Source: Nilaparvata lugens
Lineage: Eukaryota; Arthropoda; Insecta; Hemiptera; Delphacidae
NCBI RefSeq assembly: GCF_014356525.2
Contig: NC_052518.1
Location: forward strand, 96,416,943-96,480,942
Direction of reading: 5' to 3'
Length of the DNA stretch: 64,000 bases
Shown one piece after another: positions 30,497 through 44,208 of this stretch. Numbering within the stretch: position 1 is the first letter of the stretch; every line of letters begins with the position of its first letter. The notes beneath the pieces were generated by a model, which did no database searches, had not been told where the DNA came from, and saw only the letters and a list, made by a program, of their open reading frames with translations. The position numbers were made by a program, and so were the translations under genes.

Positions 30497-31730
30497 GTAT
30501 GTACTGGCCATGAGTTGAGTAGGCCATGGTAGATACTAGAAGAAGAGATAGACTTATCGCCAAAATTTACAATCAGTAATTATATCACCAAGACTGAGTA
30601 AAAATCATTGTCATATCAAACGGTATCATTGTAATAATTCACTATCTAAGCAAACAGCAAACAGGAAACATTTTAATGCAAGAATAATTTATGTTTCATC
30701 CCTCAAGAGATTCTACAAGATTCACTCATTCAATTATTTGATCTCGATGAAGTACTACAGATCCTAAATCCGACAAAATAGAATATATCAGTCAGACTTG
30801 TTTTATGGAGTTTCAATTCAAGCTTCAATGTATTTGAATTGAAAAATTTCTTATCACTTGAAACCTTTTTTGGTTCCAGGCTCGAAGAATATTTTATTTG
30901 ATGCCACTGAATGTCTAAGCCTGATTACAATTATTCTCCTTTAAATAAATTTCAATCTTACAAATCACATCCAAACTCTTGAATTTATACATGTGAAACA
31001 CAAGATGATTCTCATTCTACAATAAATCTAATCTAATGAGACACTTGATCTGAAGCAGGCCATTCACTTATTGAAAACACAAATTGAAATATATTGTCAA
31101 CCACTTTTATAATTATATAATACTATAATGTAGACAGAGCCTGGTTTCGTGCTTTACCAGCCACATCAGCTGATGGAAAGTACCACATCACACTCAACAC
31201 AACTGTTAACTGAGGCCATTCACTATCCGATTTATTTTCCGTGAATAGGGTTTTTTGGATGTTGGATCGAATGTTGGAAGTCTAGTCGGACAAGCTGGAT
31301 CAACTAGAGGTCCAACACTTCAGATACTTCAGAAAAAAACGGAGATTATTATTTTAGAAATTCATATTAGAAACAACATCTTTGAGATACATTGATAAGG
31401 AGAGCCTAGGTTTTAGGGCTTAGACAGATTGAATACGAGTTATTTTTAATTTAAGAGTTTATGTGTTATTGGAATTTTGCTTGTCTATTATTTTTATGAT
31501 GCATAGTCTACATTGTATTGTTTTCAATTTGAAGAAATAAATTTGAATTTGAATTTTGAGAGAGTAGAAGAAACTTCCCTTTCAACAACTCTACCACTCA
31601 CGTCGCCCGCCTTTCAAGCTTAGATAAAAATGTGTCCCTACTAACAATAACTGACACAATTGACTTGGCATCAATAGAATTTAGTCAATCTTGTCAATCT
31701 TTGAATGTTATTGACATGTCATCCACATTT
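28590..31730. other. AT-rich stretch without recognisable gene
   Basis: Apart from the right arm of the large inverted repeat (to 30496) and a short hairpin near 28627-28660 (CACTACCTCCG/CGGAGGT), no coding exon, RNA gene or named repeat is evident. Confidence 0.4.
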
Positions 31731-31786
31731 CAAGGTCCCCTGAGTTCAAAAAAGTGATTTTTTTTCAAAAGCGTCTTTGTACAAGT

Positions 31787-32335
31787 TAGTATGACTTGAA
31801 ATTTGGAACTTCAGGTCCTTACACTATAAGGATCCGACACGAACAATTTCGATCAAATGCAATTCAATATGGCGGCTAAAATGGCGAAAATATTGTCAAA
31901 AACAGGGTTTTTCGCGATTTTCTCGAAAACGGCTCCAACGATTTTGATCAAATTCATACCTAAATAAGTAATTGATAAGCTCTATCAACTGCTACAAGTC
32001 CCATATCTGTGAAAATTTCAGGAGCTCCGCCCCTTCTATGCAAAGTTTGGTTTTTAATTCCCAATTATCAGGCTTCAGATACAATTTGAACAAATAATTT
32101 TAAGTGGAAAAGATTGAGCATGAAAATCTCTACAATTAATGTTTTGTAACATTTTCACCTAAAATTAAAAATAAGGTCGAAATTCGAGAAAATGTGATTA
32201 TCCAATTTCAAACTGTTGATTCTATTAAATCATTCACTATGAAGAGATAGCAGACTTCGAGTGTCTCCAGCGTTATTGGCCTGTCACCAGCTGGCTCAGA
32301 TCTTTGAATAGTAGACTTGAGATGTGCTGAACCCA
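31787..32335 (+). repeat. Dispersed repeat family A, copy 1
   Basis: Begins TGACTTGAAATTTGGAAC and contains AAAACAGGGTTTTTCGCGAT, TTTCAGGAGCTCCGCCCC and CCTGTCACCAGCTGGCTC. Further copies lie at 35101-35460 (partial) and 63400-64000 (inverted). No coding capacity. Confidence 0.85.
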
Positions 32336-32379
32336 ACGTTCAGTACTCATTTTCTCAATGCATTTTTGTTAAGTCATAA

Positions 32380-33290
32380 GCCCTGAAAGTGCAAAAAGTT
32401 GTAAGAAAAACTGTATTTTCAAGGATTTCACACTTTTAAAAGCGAATATCTAAAAAATTAAAGGAGATATCACAAAACTCCACTGTACAAAACTTGTAGG
32501 AAATTTATCTAGCTTAAATTTTGTTCCGTAAATCATGTCGCTGAAATGCATTATTCTCAAGATACATGAGTGTAAGCCAGGAATGAAAGAACCAAACTTT
32601 CAAACCACCCTCATCCCTTAAGCACAAGGGGTAGGGATGAGGAATTTTGATATATTCACCTTCTAAGTAGTCAAAACAAAGCTGCGAAGTCAAAAATTGT
32701 GTTCCAAACATTCCCTCCAAATTTCCCTGTCAATAATTGATCTATTGTTGTTGAAGTGAAGTTTTCACACTCAACACTATAATGGCTGCAACAATCGTGG
32801 GGAGATGCGTAAAATAATGAAAAGATTCATGAGATTGAAGAGAATAAGGTGCTCTATAGGCTCATGATTGGCACAGATTTTTTCATTCAATCGTGGAAAA
32901 GTTATAAGGCCAAAAAGATGAAAAAAATCTGAGCCGGAAGGGTTTCCTTAAAAATGTGACTCCTTCAAGAGCTCATATCTAGGAAAGTAGAAAACTATGA
33001 GACATATGGAAAAATGTTAAGGATGAAACTTGTAGGCTAATTCGTAAGCTTTAATTTTGTATTAGACAAAAATTTCCGAAAGACGAATTTGTTTAAGATA
33101 GATGCAAAAAACCAGAATATGGAACTTTTAAATAACCCCCACCCACTTAACACAGGGGGTAGGAGTGAGGACTTTTGTAATGTTTACCTACTTACTATCC
33201 TTAAAAGTGTTGTAGGGTCAAAAATTGTATTCCAAACGTTTCCTTCTATAATCTTTCGTTGACTGGACTAGTATTGAATTACACAAATGT
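32380..33290 (+). repeat. Dispersed repeat family B, copy 1
   Basis: Two related units of roughly 500 bp, each with a (CG)ATATCT block, a CTTGTAGG..AATTT block, a CCACCCTCAT / GGGTAGGGATGAGG block and TTGACTGGACTA or similar at the end. The same family occurs at 42340-43110 and 54080-55260. Confidence 0.7.
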
Positions 33291-34406
33291 GTTATAGTTT
33301 GCATCGTCTGTTGTTTTATGATGTAACGAGTTTTTTTTGTGGTTTGTATTTTTGAATGTTGAAAACTCTGTTATATACAGATCATTTTCAAACAAATTTC
33401 CCCTTATGATTGCATAGGCTACATTCACTTTTCAGGTGTTGGATTGCGTAAATTCATAGTGGAAAGTTCTATTCTTGTAGCAATTCATTTTCGGAAAAAT
33501 ATGCCATACTAAAAATTCTACTGTGAACGGATATGGGTATACTAGATACTCTTATGAGAGACTACATTGAGTCCATAATCCATCTTGACTGAGACTCTGA
33601 GTCAGTAATGTTATATGACAATATTATATTTATTTGTTTGAGAATGTTTATTTTTTATTTTATAACAAAGTTATATAATTTTTTGTAACTTTTGTGATAT
33701 AAAATTGTTTTATAACAGTTAAATAGTAAAAACGAGGCTTAATCAAAACACTGATTCTTCAAAATTGATAGTATTTTTTTCTTTTTTGCCTCCTTTCAAT
33801 CCTGATTCCTGAGGTATGGAAGTATTGCAGCATTTCAAACTATTATTGGGTGAATGAAAATGTTATATTCATTATTTAAGTTTCATCCAATTCAAATACT
33901 TGGTTCAACAATCAAATAATCAAGTTGAACAACTCTTAACGGGAGAAAATAATGGTTTTCGGCATAATATTATGCCTGTTATTTCAATAACCATCAAAGT
34001 TACTAACCACTTACTAGTTTTATTGGATTTATTAGCAAATTTTACATAAGATCCAATCATTTATATACCGAAATAAGCTACCAAAAAATATACGAGCTTA
34101 GTGTGCCGCAATCTGTTATCTGTCCCAGTGTGAAAGAGTGAACAGGACCGAGTGCGAGGGAATGAGTAGCAGACGAAGCAGACGACGTAGTAATCAGTGG
34201 ATCCTCAGTTAGCCAGTTCCAGACTTAGCCATTTTTGTCAACTGCTGTTGAAAAGAGGGAGAGTCAGTGAATTCTCAGTCAACGAATTCCGGTCGATGCA
34301 GAAACAGCCACTTCCACAGTTAGTCAATTCCGATCAGCGCAGTTAAGTTTCATATGGCAGATTTAACATTGAGTCAGCAAGTCCCGAGTTAGCCAATTCT
34401 AGCGAC

Positions 34407-35091
<685 letters not shown>

Positions 35092-35100
35092 TCTGTGTAC

Positions 35101-35460
35101 ACGATATCTCATCTCCCAGTTAACAGAATGACTTGAAATTTGGAACGTTAGGTCCTTACACTATAAGGATCTGACACGAACAATAATTTCGATCAAAAGC
35201 AATCCGAGATGGCGGCTGAAATGGCGAAAATGTTGTCAAAAACAGGGTTTTTCGCGATTTTCTCGAAAACGGCTCCAACGATGTTGATCAAATTTATACC
35301 TGGAATAGTCATTGTTAAGCTCAATCAACTGCAACAAGTCCCATATCAGTAAAAATTTCAGGAGCTTTGCCCCATCTATGCAAAGTTTGATTTTAGATTC
35401 TCAATTATCAGCCTTCATATTCAATTTAAACAAAAAATTTCAAGTGAAAATCTAGTGACA
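35101..35460 (+). repeat. Dispersed repeat family A, copy 2 (partial)
   Basis: Starts at CGATATCTCATCTCCCAG directly after the GT tract and runs to about 35460, with the same GGTTTTTCGCGATTTTCTCG block as copy 1. Confidence 0.8.
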
Positions 35461-35469
35461 CGAGTTTTG

Positions 35470-36805
35470 TGAGAAAATAGAAAAATAGTTTGGATTGATG
35501 GATTTTGGAACTGTAATTTGGACATAACGAGTTTAGGAACGGTTTACTATTGGGAAATCAGATCAGGTACCAAGATCATGAGCTGAAAAATATAAATTCA
35601 GCATAATACATTTTTATTTTATTTCCAGGAATAAGTCAATGATATATAAAATTAAAATCAGAATAATAGATATTTATGTTTTCCTCCAAAAATAAGTAAA
35701 AAATGTAGTATGAAAAAACAATCAGATAGATTTTGTATATTCTCTTGAGTAATATTATAATACCAAGGCATAAAATTACAATCATTATCAACATTTGTAA
35801 GAAACAAATGTAGGAAGAGTCTCATTATAGAAACGACAGAACAAAAATTATATGCAATAATATGAAAATTTTAAGAAGGAAATAGAGTAGTTTGTTTTCA
35901 GATGTTCATCAATTTTTATCAAATCAATAAGTCAATGCAGTATGTAAAATTAAATATGAAAATGAATAAAAATGAATAAAAAAGACAAAACAAAAATCCA
36001 GTAATAATAATGTTTAGAAAATTAGAAAAAAATGAAAAGTTTATTTTCAATTTTGTGGTGTGTATCATGTCACAGTCCCAAATTATTTCCCTAATATCTT
36101 TTCAAAATATTTCCCAAATGTTTATTAACTTGGATAAACAACATTATTATAATCCAATTGCAATGTCAGATAGAGAATTCATTTTTTCATTATGGAACTG
36201 AAGCCACAAGTGATATAAAAAATGTGATTGGACATATACAGTACGAGCTTTGATTCAGTAAATGTACATCAGACATAATGGACTCAAATTGATATTTTCT
36301 TCATGGTATTTTTGAATAGAGAATTTTTCTCAAAAAATATCAATTTTTGAAAAAGTTATTTGTTTAAAAAAAAAAAATTTTAGTATTTTTATTTATATTT
36401 AAAATTATTGATTACCTACTTATTCCATTATCTCACAAAAGTAATAATCAGAAAAAGTTTTAGGCCTACTGTTTTTGCACAATCTTAGAAAAATGATACC
36501 CCACTTCATCATAATATAATGTGTCGGGCTAATAAATAATATTTAATGATATAAATAGTATTTAAATCAATAAAAAATATTATTGATATATAGACTAGTA
36601 ATATCAATAAAAAAAATTTATAGAGAAACAACCAAAATAAATTCCTGTTGCCATATAATAAAAAACAATCAAAGCAAAAGATTCACGTTTTCAATGATTT
36701 TACTGACCTGGGCAATAGTAATTTTAGTGAAACCCTTCATACTCCAATATCACTATACACATCATCTACTTCTGATCAAAGAAATAATGAGACTATAAAA
36801 TATTA
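35470..36805. other. Very AT-rich stretch without recognisable gene
   Basis: Many runs of A and T; reading frames are short and of biased composition. Nothing assignable. Confidence 0.4.
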
Positions 36806-36810
36806 TTCAT

Positions 36811-36895
36811 TGACCGAGCGAAGTGAGGTCCAAGATTCAAGTTGACAGTTTTGCATTTCTCTTGATGTGTTCCGCATTTACAGCGAAACACTGTA
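36811..36895 (+). mobile_element. Helitron-like 5' fragment
   Basis: ATTGACCGAGCGAAGTGAGG and TCCAAGATTCAAGTTGACAG match the 5' end of the element at 24.47 kb. No 3' terminus follows before another MITE begins. Confidence 0.55.
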
Positions 36896-36897
36896 TT

Positions 36898-37112
36898 TAC
36901 AGCCTGGTTGCACAAAATCCGGTTGAATTTTAACCGTGATTAATTTCACGAGAACTAATCAGAGAAGACCTTTTTGATAAGACGGCTTCTCTGATTGGTT
37001 CTCGTGGAATTTATATCTGTATCTTACCGTTCCTGTAAAAATACAGATATAATCAGCTGATTAAAAGTGAATTGCTCATGTTCGCGGAGCGTATATCTGT
37101 ACGCACCTTATG
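36898..37112. mobile_element. Nested or joined MITE halves
   Basis: 36900-37010 holds the left part of the MITE seen at 39.63 kb (GGTTGCACAAAATCCGG, CTTCTCTGATTGGTTCTCGT). At about 37011 it switches to the right half of the MITE seen at 26.9 kb, ending GTATATCTGTACGCACCTTA. Confidence 0.6.
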
Positions 37113-37221
37113 ATATACGCAAACGCAAACGCCCTCACACCAGAGAGTATCGAAAATCGAATACAACATTATATACGGCCCTCTTTGTATACATTAACAT
37201 ATTGTATGTTACATTCTATAC

Positions 37222-37590
37222 TCTCTGTCTCATACCGCTCGTGCCTTTATTGACTCTGCATCACAAGTAACCGCTATTAGGGAAGAACTTGTGAATAAGT
37301 TTCATCTGAAACCAAATACTTTCAACAGAAGGCTAGTCGGAATTGAGACTAAGTCAACGAATATACATGGAACCGTAGATGTGTGTTTTCCTTCTGAGTT
37401 GCATCAAGATTTTAAGCTAAATACTACCGCAACAATTTTGTCAAATATAACCTGTATTCAACCTGACGTGAGTTCAAATGCAGATTACTTTAAACATCTC
37501 TCAAATTTGAGGTTGGCTGATGAAGAATTCTATGAACGATCCAAATTGACTCGCTCATCAATACTTGAACTTTATGAAGCCATTATGTAG
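37222..37590 (+). pseudogene. BEL/Pao retrotransposon protease fragment
   Basis: A frame from about 37222 reads ARAFIDSASQVTAIREEL, which corresponds to the aspartic protease active site (normally D-S/T-G, here DSA). It continues through DVCFPSELHQDF and LSNLRLADEEFYERSK to a stop at 37588-37590. Order and spacing match the Pao-type protease region. No reverse transcriptase or LTR is nearby, so this is an isolated, inactive scrap. Confidence 0.65.
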
Positions 37591-38159
37591 AACTTTATGT
37601 AGCATGCCACAATAAAATTTTATTCTGGACCTCATGCATTGAATACAAAATTCGGATGTATCTGGTAGTTAATCAGGAACCGCTTCAAGCTTTCTTACTT
37701 GTCTTGGACCAATCAATGAGATACTTCACAGGTTTTAAATGAACGAAGAGATTCTCACCGCTTCTCCTGAAGATCCATCACTTAAATATTGTGAGTTGCA
37801 ACGTGCTAGCATTCACCCAGAAACAAATCTCTTCCCTATACTGTTTCTCCTCTCTATCCTGATTCGGTCAGAAATTTAGGGATATCTACTTATGCCATTT
37901 TTTCTCTATGCCTCAATGTACCACAAATACATCGAGGTACATCTACTTCGACCTCGACCTCGCGGCTTATCACGTGATCGCTTTGAAGACAGCTGAGCTC
38001 GTGATTTTTTTTCAAATCGAATCATTTATTTGCCATACAATAAATACATATTCAAAAGATAATAATTAATCTACGAAAAAAATTTAATCTACGATATGGC
38101 GTGGTGCTTGGGAAATTTTCCATTACTCAAATCAAATTAGAAATTCAATCCACTATAGT

Positions 38160-38668
38160 GAGGGGAGATTGAACGCTGGAAATGGGGCATACTTCAGCCT
38201 ACAGAAAGCTGGATCAAGGCTGTTAAGCTGGAGCAGTAGAATTAACATTTATAGGACAGTGCTGCGACTAGTGGTGGTGTATGCTTGTGAAACATGGGTG
38301 TTGACAAGTAGTGATAAGATGCTGTTGAATCGATGGGAGAGGGAGATCCTAATAAGAATTTATGGGCCAGTGCTATAGGCTGATAGGTGGTGACTCAGCA
38401 AAAATGATGAGCTCTAGGGCAACCGAGCATAGTTACTGAAATTAGAAGAGCTAGAAGTGGTTGGTTGGGCCATGTGGAACGGATGCCGGAAACCCGTATG
38501 TCTCTGTATCAGCAACCAGGGGGACAAAGACCACTCAAGAGATGGTTGGACGACGTGAAGGCAGACCTTCAATCCTTGGGCGTCACAAGGTGGAGACAGC
38601 CAGCACAGGACACACATTCATGGAAAAGGCTTGTGGAGGAGGCCAAGGCTCTACAAGGCCATGTTTGA
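38160..38668 (+). pseudogene. Non-LTR retrotransposon 3' fragment
   Basis: One frame (38169-38378) reads LVVVYACETWVLTSSDK and EREILIRIYGPVL. After stops, another (38440-38668) reads GWLGHVERMPETR, KRWLDDVKADLQSLGV and QDTHSWKRLVEEAKALQG. This is the well-known region after the reverse transcriptase in RTE/Jockey-type elements. The upstream RT core is absent. Confidence 0.75.
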
Positions 38669-39344
38669 TTAGAGATGGATGGTGTTGCTATCCTTGTCTA
38701 TCATTCGACAAAGCAGGTAGCGCTGTCCTTTTCTGGCTCTGCAATGTTGCCAGATCGTTTTTTAACAATGTAGAAATACAATCTCAATTATTTAATCATT
38801 GAAGAATAATATCTTCTATTGACAAATAAGATATAATTGATTATTTTAAACAAGAATGAACAGCTAATACTATTACATCAGATGTACAGGTATCAGCTGT
38901 CTTCTATAGACGGCAATAGCAAGGCAGAGAATCAACAACGCTGTTGTCCTATCTATCTCCACAGCCATTAAGTGGTGATAAGTTCCAAATTGCTAATGCT
39001 ATAAGGTAGGTAGTTAATGAGATCTGTAATAAAATCACATATTCGGTTGTATAATTTTCAGAATCATAATATATCTGTAAAAATAATGTTATGTTGATTG
39101 CCATAAAGCTATTCATCTATAATTTGTGCTATACAGTACTATTAAAGATTCTTTGTTAGTAGAAATCGATTACAGTACTCACTATTTGTAATAAAACATA
39201 TTTTTTAAGAATTATCAGAATATAGTATATCATATTTTACAGAAGAGAAAATACATGGATGAACAACATCTGAATTTATTATGTTTATTCTAGGTTACAT
39301 CTCAATTTTTTTATGTTACGAAATCGCCTGTGTATTGGACCGTC

Positions 39345-39480
39345 AAAGCTTAAACGAAATTAAATCAGCTGGTGGCTTAAACTCAAAATGAAACACATTA
39401 TAACTAACAAGACTTGATACGGATTTAATCCAGTTTAAAATGAAATTCAGTTTAAACTTTGACTGTGCAAACAGCACCAA
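39345..39480. mobile_element. MITE-like repeat (TTAAACTTTGAC type)
   Basis: Inverted ends around TCAAAGCTTAAACGAAATTA and CAGTTTAAACTTTGACTGTG, with ATCAGCTGGTGGCTTAAACT inside. A second, inverted copy lies at 61698-61835. Confidence 0.55.
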
Positions 39481-39629
39481 GTCTTTCGGAGGAGACGATA
39501 AACTGTCGGTCCCGACTACCTAAGAAGAAGTTTTATCTCTCATCATCATCCGTCTCACTCATTACTCACGCACCAGCCTAAGAGCTTACGTGGGCATCAC
39601 CCTCAGTATTATTATTAAAGTTAGCCATT

Positions 39630-39830
39630 TAGTGCCGGTTGCACAAACAACCATACTATACATACACATATACCATACATACACAAACTGCAAACAATCA
39701 AAAGCCTGTTAAATTTTAATCGTGATTAATTCAACTAGAACCAATCAGAGAGGTTGTCGAAAAAACCTTCTCTGATTGGTTCTCTTGAAATTAATATTCA
39801 ACCTGATTTTGTGCAACAGGGCCTTAGTAG
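39630..39830. mobile_element. MITE, TTA target duplication
   Basis: Ends CCGGTTGCACAAA and TTTGTGCAACAGG are inverted, with TTA on both outer sides. It contains AACCAATCAGAGAGG and its complement, and a ~45-bp TATACATACA-rich insertion on the left. Related to the piece at 36.90 kb. Confidence 0.6.
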
Positions 39831-40494
39831 TTAAAGCTGAGTAATGAACCTCTAACTCGAATCTTTCAACTAAGTCCATGGAGAACCAATAGAGAGAGAG
39901 AGAGTGAGAGAGAGAGAGAGCTGTACGCTTTGGGGAGAGGGATTTACAGCGCAAGACCAATTTATCCCCTTCCTCACTTTCCCTGCCCTTATAAATTGAT
40001 AGACCTAGGGCGTGGCTTTTGGGGCTGTTGTGACCCTATAGGAGAACCCTAAAGTCCTACACCCTACAGTCTATAGCCCCTTTAAAATCTGTTTTAGCCC
40101 TTCAAGAAATTCAATGGCTTACCAATCCATTAATTTTAATAAATTTGAAATTGTAATTAGAGTTTTCCTCACCTATCAAAAGCACAGATGGAAATTACTG
40201 AGATATTACAATTATTCAAATGATAATGAATTAATTATTATTATCAAATGAAAATCCAAATTAAATGCTGTGATTCACCCCGAAGACTTATGCGACAGCA
40301 AATATTGACAACTTAACCTGTTGAACAGGTTAGTATTAGTGATCTGTTTTCCCTTCAATCTTAAAATAACTCTCTTTTGCGTTGAGCCTAATGGACTTTT
40401 TGTTTTTATTTATTTCTATTTATGATATCCAATCATCTTCTTGTGTACAATAAGTGGTTACAATACTTGTTTACAAGTATCGTATTCTAGGGTG

Positions 40495-41332
40495 GCCCTA
40501 GAAAAACAACAGGGGTTAACGCGTAACCCCAGATCATTATATTTTCCTCCACCTATACTGTCTAAAGTACTTACTTTACTCCCTGAAACCTAATACTAAA
40601 GTGTCACTTTTTCGCTCTCGGTAGTAAAAAACAGAAAAACTCCCTAGGGAGTAAAAGTGACTCCATTTAAATAACATAGGGAGCATCTCTATTTTGAAAC
40701 TTACATGGTAATAGGTTAGAAGGTCTAAGCTCAGATGAGAAAGCATAATAGATGTGTCTGTCATTGAGTCAACTGAATTCAATACCACAACCAGAAATTT
40801 GATCAACTCATGAAATATATGTTTGTATGATAATTATTATATTCTTAATATTAGTAGACGATAAAAATTTATACAATTTTTAAAATATTTTATTCTATTC
40901 AAAATACCAGCCAACAAATATTTTTGATCTGCAATTCAATTCTGAACCGCGTGATCTGTAGTCAGCCATTTTTGGTAGCTGCTCAGCTGATATAATTGTT
41001 ACAACTTTTGCCGATAGATAGCGCAATCGGCAGTGCCAATCAGACGACCGGTTTTTAGGTTTTAGATTTAGGTTATGTTGTTAGGAATCATTGTCACCAA
41101 TATGTAAGTTATTAGAATGATTTTATTTGCAGTTTCTATAAAAAAATGTAGATGGAGGAAAAGTGTTGTGTACATCACGAGCGAAAAATACTTTTTCTCC
41201 CTCAGGAAAATTGCTGCCCTCGGCTTCGCCTCGGGCTTCAAAATTTTTCCCACAGGGAGAAAAAGTCGTACTTTTCACTCTAGATATACAAATAACTATT
41301 TTGTTGCTATGCGTAACCCCTGTTGTCTTTAG
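40495..41332. mobile_element. Foldback-like element
   Basis: AACAACAGGGGTTAACGCG near 40506 and GCGTAACCCCTGTTGTC near 41311 form inverted ends. Inside are several stems, for example ACTTTTTCTCCCT with AGGGAGAAAAAGT (about 41190 and 41256) around a CCTCGGCTTCGCCTCGG core. No coding sequence. Confidence 0.45.
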
Positions 41333-42339
41333 TGTATTAGTTGATTCATATGGGCTTTTTTGGAAATTTTTGCTCATTTTCGAATATGATTGATGTAGAC
41401 GATCAAAATTGTATATTTCTAGTTGAAGATATGCTCAAATTCGATAACATTAGTAAAGAGCGTTTCATAGCATCTTAAAAGCACATTATTATTCTGCATA
41501 CACAATAAGATTCTTCAGCAAGATCTACAGATTCTGAATCTTTGTTTTTCTTATTGTACTCATTTATATTATTATCATTTTCTGTTCTATTTGAATCATG
41601 TTTTTAGAGATTCATCATCATTTCACTCATTTTCGTAAGTTTCTTCATGTTTTCCAGCAATAATCAATGCATATTACTCTTTTTCTTATTTATCTGGGTG
41701 ACTCAATTTTAAAATTGAGACCATTCTAAATTGATATTTATGGTACGGCTCAAGTTTTAAACATGTTTTTCACGAATTGGATGAATATATAATCACAATC
41801 AAATGGATGAACATTTTTGAGATACATCAAAAAAGTATCAAATTTGGTGGCCCATGAGATTTATTTGAAATCATTTATATTTATCCTGTTGATGAAAATT
41901 GGAAAATCACATAAGAGCCATCAAAAGATGGAACTAAGAAGTTTGATTTTAAAAAAAAAGTTTGAAAAATTGATCTAGTAGGAATTTTTAGATAATCTGA
42001 GATATTTTATAATAAATATTCCGAGAATCATCCACTCTTTCAAGTGTTTTATTAATAGATCTCACATTAATTTGATCACAATAACGTTGGCTAGCTCGCT
42101 GGCTAATACCATTATCAATGCTATCATTTTAAACGTTGTGGAGATCTTTTAAATCTAGAAATGAAATTATTATATGACATCGTATTTTTCAAGTTATTGT
42201 TGCATTTGAATTGTGTGTTTAATAGAGATAGACAGTCAACTATTTTAGCCGACTACTTGAAAATAATGAATGATTTTTTTAATTTCCTCTAGTAAAATCC
42301 CTCCGGCTTTTTTCCATGAGAATGATACCTCTCTGATTC

Positions 42340-43110
42340 TTCAATTTTCAAAAAAAAAATTAATACAAAACTTGTAGGAAATTTATTTAGCTTCATTTTT
42401 GTTAAGTTAGTCATGTCGCTGAAAAGCATTGTTTTCGATAAAAATGCGTATAATCCAGAAATGAAAAAACACACTATTTAAACCACCTTCATTCCACCTA
42501 CATCAACCTTCAGCACAAGGGCTAGGGATGAGGATTTTATGATATGATTAACTTCTATCTAGTCCAAAAAAAGCTAAGGTGTCAACTATTGTGTTTCAAA
42601 CATCCCTTTTTCCAAATTTCTCTGTCAACTGATCTATTCTTTTTAAACTGAAGATTTTACACTCAACACTGTAACTGCTGCAACTGTTAGCACTACTTTG
42701 AGTAGAGAGATGCGTAAGTAATGAAAACATACCTGAAATTGGAAATAATTTGATACTCTATAAGCTGATAATTAGCATGGATTTTTTTTAAATCTATCGT
42801 AAAAAAGTTATAAAAACAAAAAGATGAAAAATCGGAGCCATTTAAAATGTCACATATTCGAGAGCCTACATCTAAAAAACTATGGAGGATATGAGAAAAC
42901 GTTACAGATAAAACTTGTAGGCAAATTTGTAAGCTTTTATTTCGTATTTGATGAAAATTAATCTAAGACGCATGTTGGTCGAGATATATGTAAAAAGTCA
43001 AAAACTGATATTTACCCCCTATAGTGACCCCCTTGATAGAGCTGCGGGCCCAAAAATGTTGGTCCAAACTTTTCCTTTTATAGTCTTTCATTGACTGGAC
43101 TAAGAGCAAA
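42340..43110 (+). repeat. Dispersed repeat family B, copy 2
   Basis: ACTTGTAGGAAATTTATTTAGC, CACAAGGGCTAGGGATGAGG and TTCATTGACTGGACTA blocks match the 32.4-33.3 kb and 54-55.3 kb copies. Confidence 0.65.
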
Positions 43111-43644
43111 AGTTCTCAAATCAATATTATTTTAAAGACTTTATTTATAAGGCACGTTATTTTACGAGGAAGAAACTTATAAAGTCTCAAACTCGGAAAC
43201 AGGTATACATAATATTTGCATCATTTCTATTTGTTCAGCAGTTCTTCTTCTGAGCTACTTGAAATTCTATTCACTATCTTATTATTGAATTGTAATTTAT
43301 GATTTGGTTGTCTGTTGATTGTAGTTTAATGAACTCAGTACATATTCATTTGAATTGATGAATGTTTGTTTTGCAACATACCATGTATGGGAAAAATAAT
43401 TAACAAGATTTAGGAATATTTATCAAAAGCTTTCTCTGATAGCTATTTCTGAACAACTATAAACTTTTTTTTTTTTTAAGATTACGTCCTAAAGACTCCA
43501 GTCATGGAGTATAAGACAAGTCATGTTATTACATAATAATTCTAACACTAAGTAGTTCAACCTAGTTTAGGTTTGAAAGGAATTCTTGTACACTATAAAA
43601 AGCTTTATCAACTAAATATTTTTTCATTTGTTTTTTGAAAATCT

Positions 43645-44208
43645 TCAAATCATCATTACTTTCATGATTTGAGGTAGCTTGTTATAAAATTTCCTACCAA
43701 TATAATCTGGTTTTTGTTCAAATAACCTACTATTGTGACCCATTATATGATAATCTGCTCTGTTTCGCGTATTATACTCATGAACATCTGAATTCTGGAT
43801 CACACCACTCGTTTTCACATGCATTACAACTTCATATACATACAAAGATGGCACAGTTAATAGACCAAGCTTTTTAAATAAAGGCCTACAAGAGTCTAAC
43901 CTATTCACTTTCTCTATACATCTGAGTGCCTTCTTTTGAATCTTAAACACTCTGTCCATATTTTGTTGAGATGAATTACCCCATACTAAAATAGCATACC
44001 TAATATGAGATAGTATAAGTCCATGGTAAGCAGTTAACAGTAGTTTTTTATCATTCAGCCTAGCAAGCTGCCGCAGGACAAATACCCCAGATGATATCTT
44101 ATTACATATCCTCTCAATGTAAGGATGCCATGTTAATTTCCTGTCCAATAAAATTCCCAAGAATGCTACTTTCTCTTCTTGGTCTAATTCATTTTCCTCT
44201 ACAAACAC
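43645..44208 (-). pseudogene. Retrotransposon ORF2, C-terminal region
   Basis: GILLDRKLTWHPYIERICNK, ARLNDKKLLLTAYHGLILSH and YAILVWGNSS match the region after the RT in Jockey/CR1 elements. It overlaps the RT frame by 20 bp in a different frame, showing a frameshift near 44200. Confidence 0.8.

Noticed and set aside
38461..38802. Plus-strand 113-codon frame
   Set aside because: Out of frame with the retrotransposon similarity at 38440-38668, which explains the region better.
41068..41393. Several short frames on both strands
   Set aside because: They arise from the nested inverted repeats of a foldback-like element.
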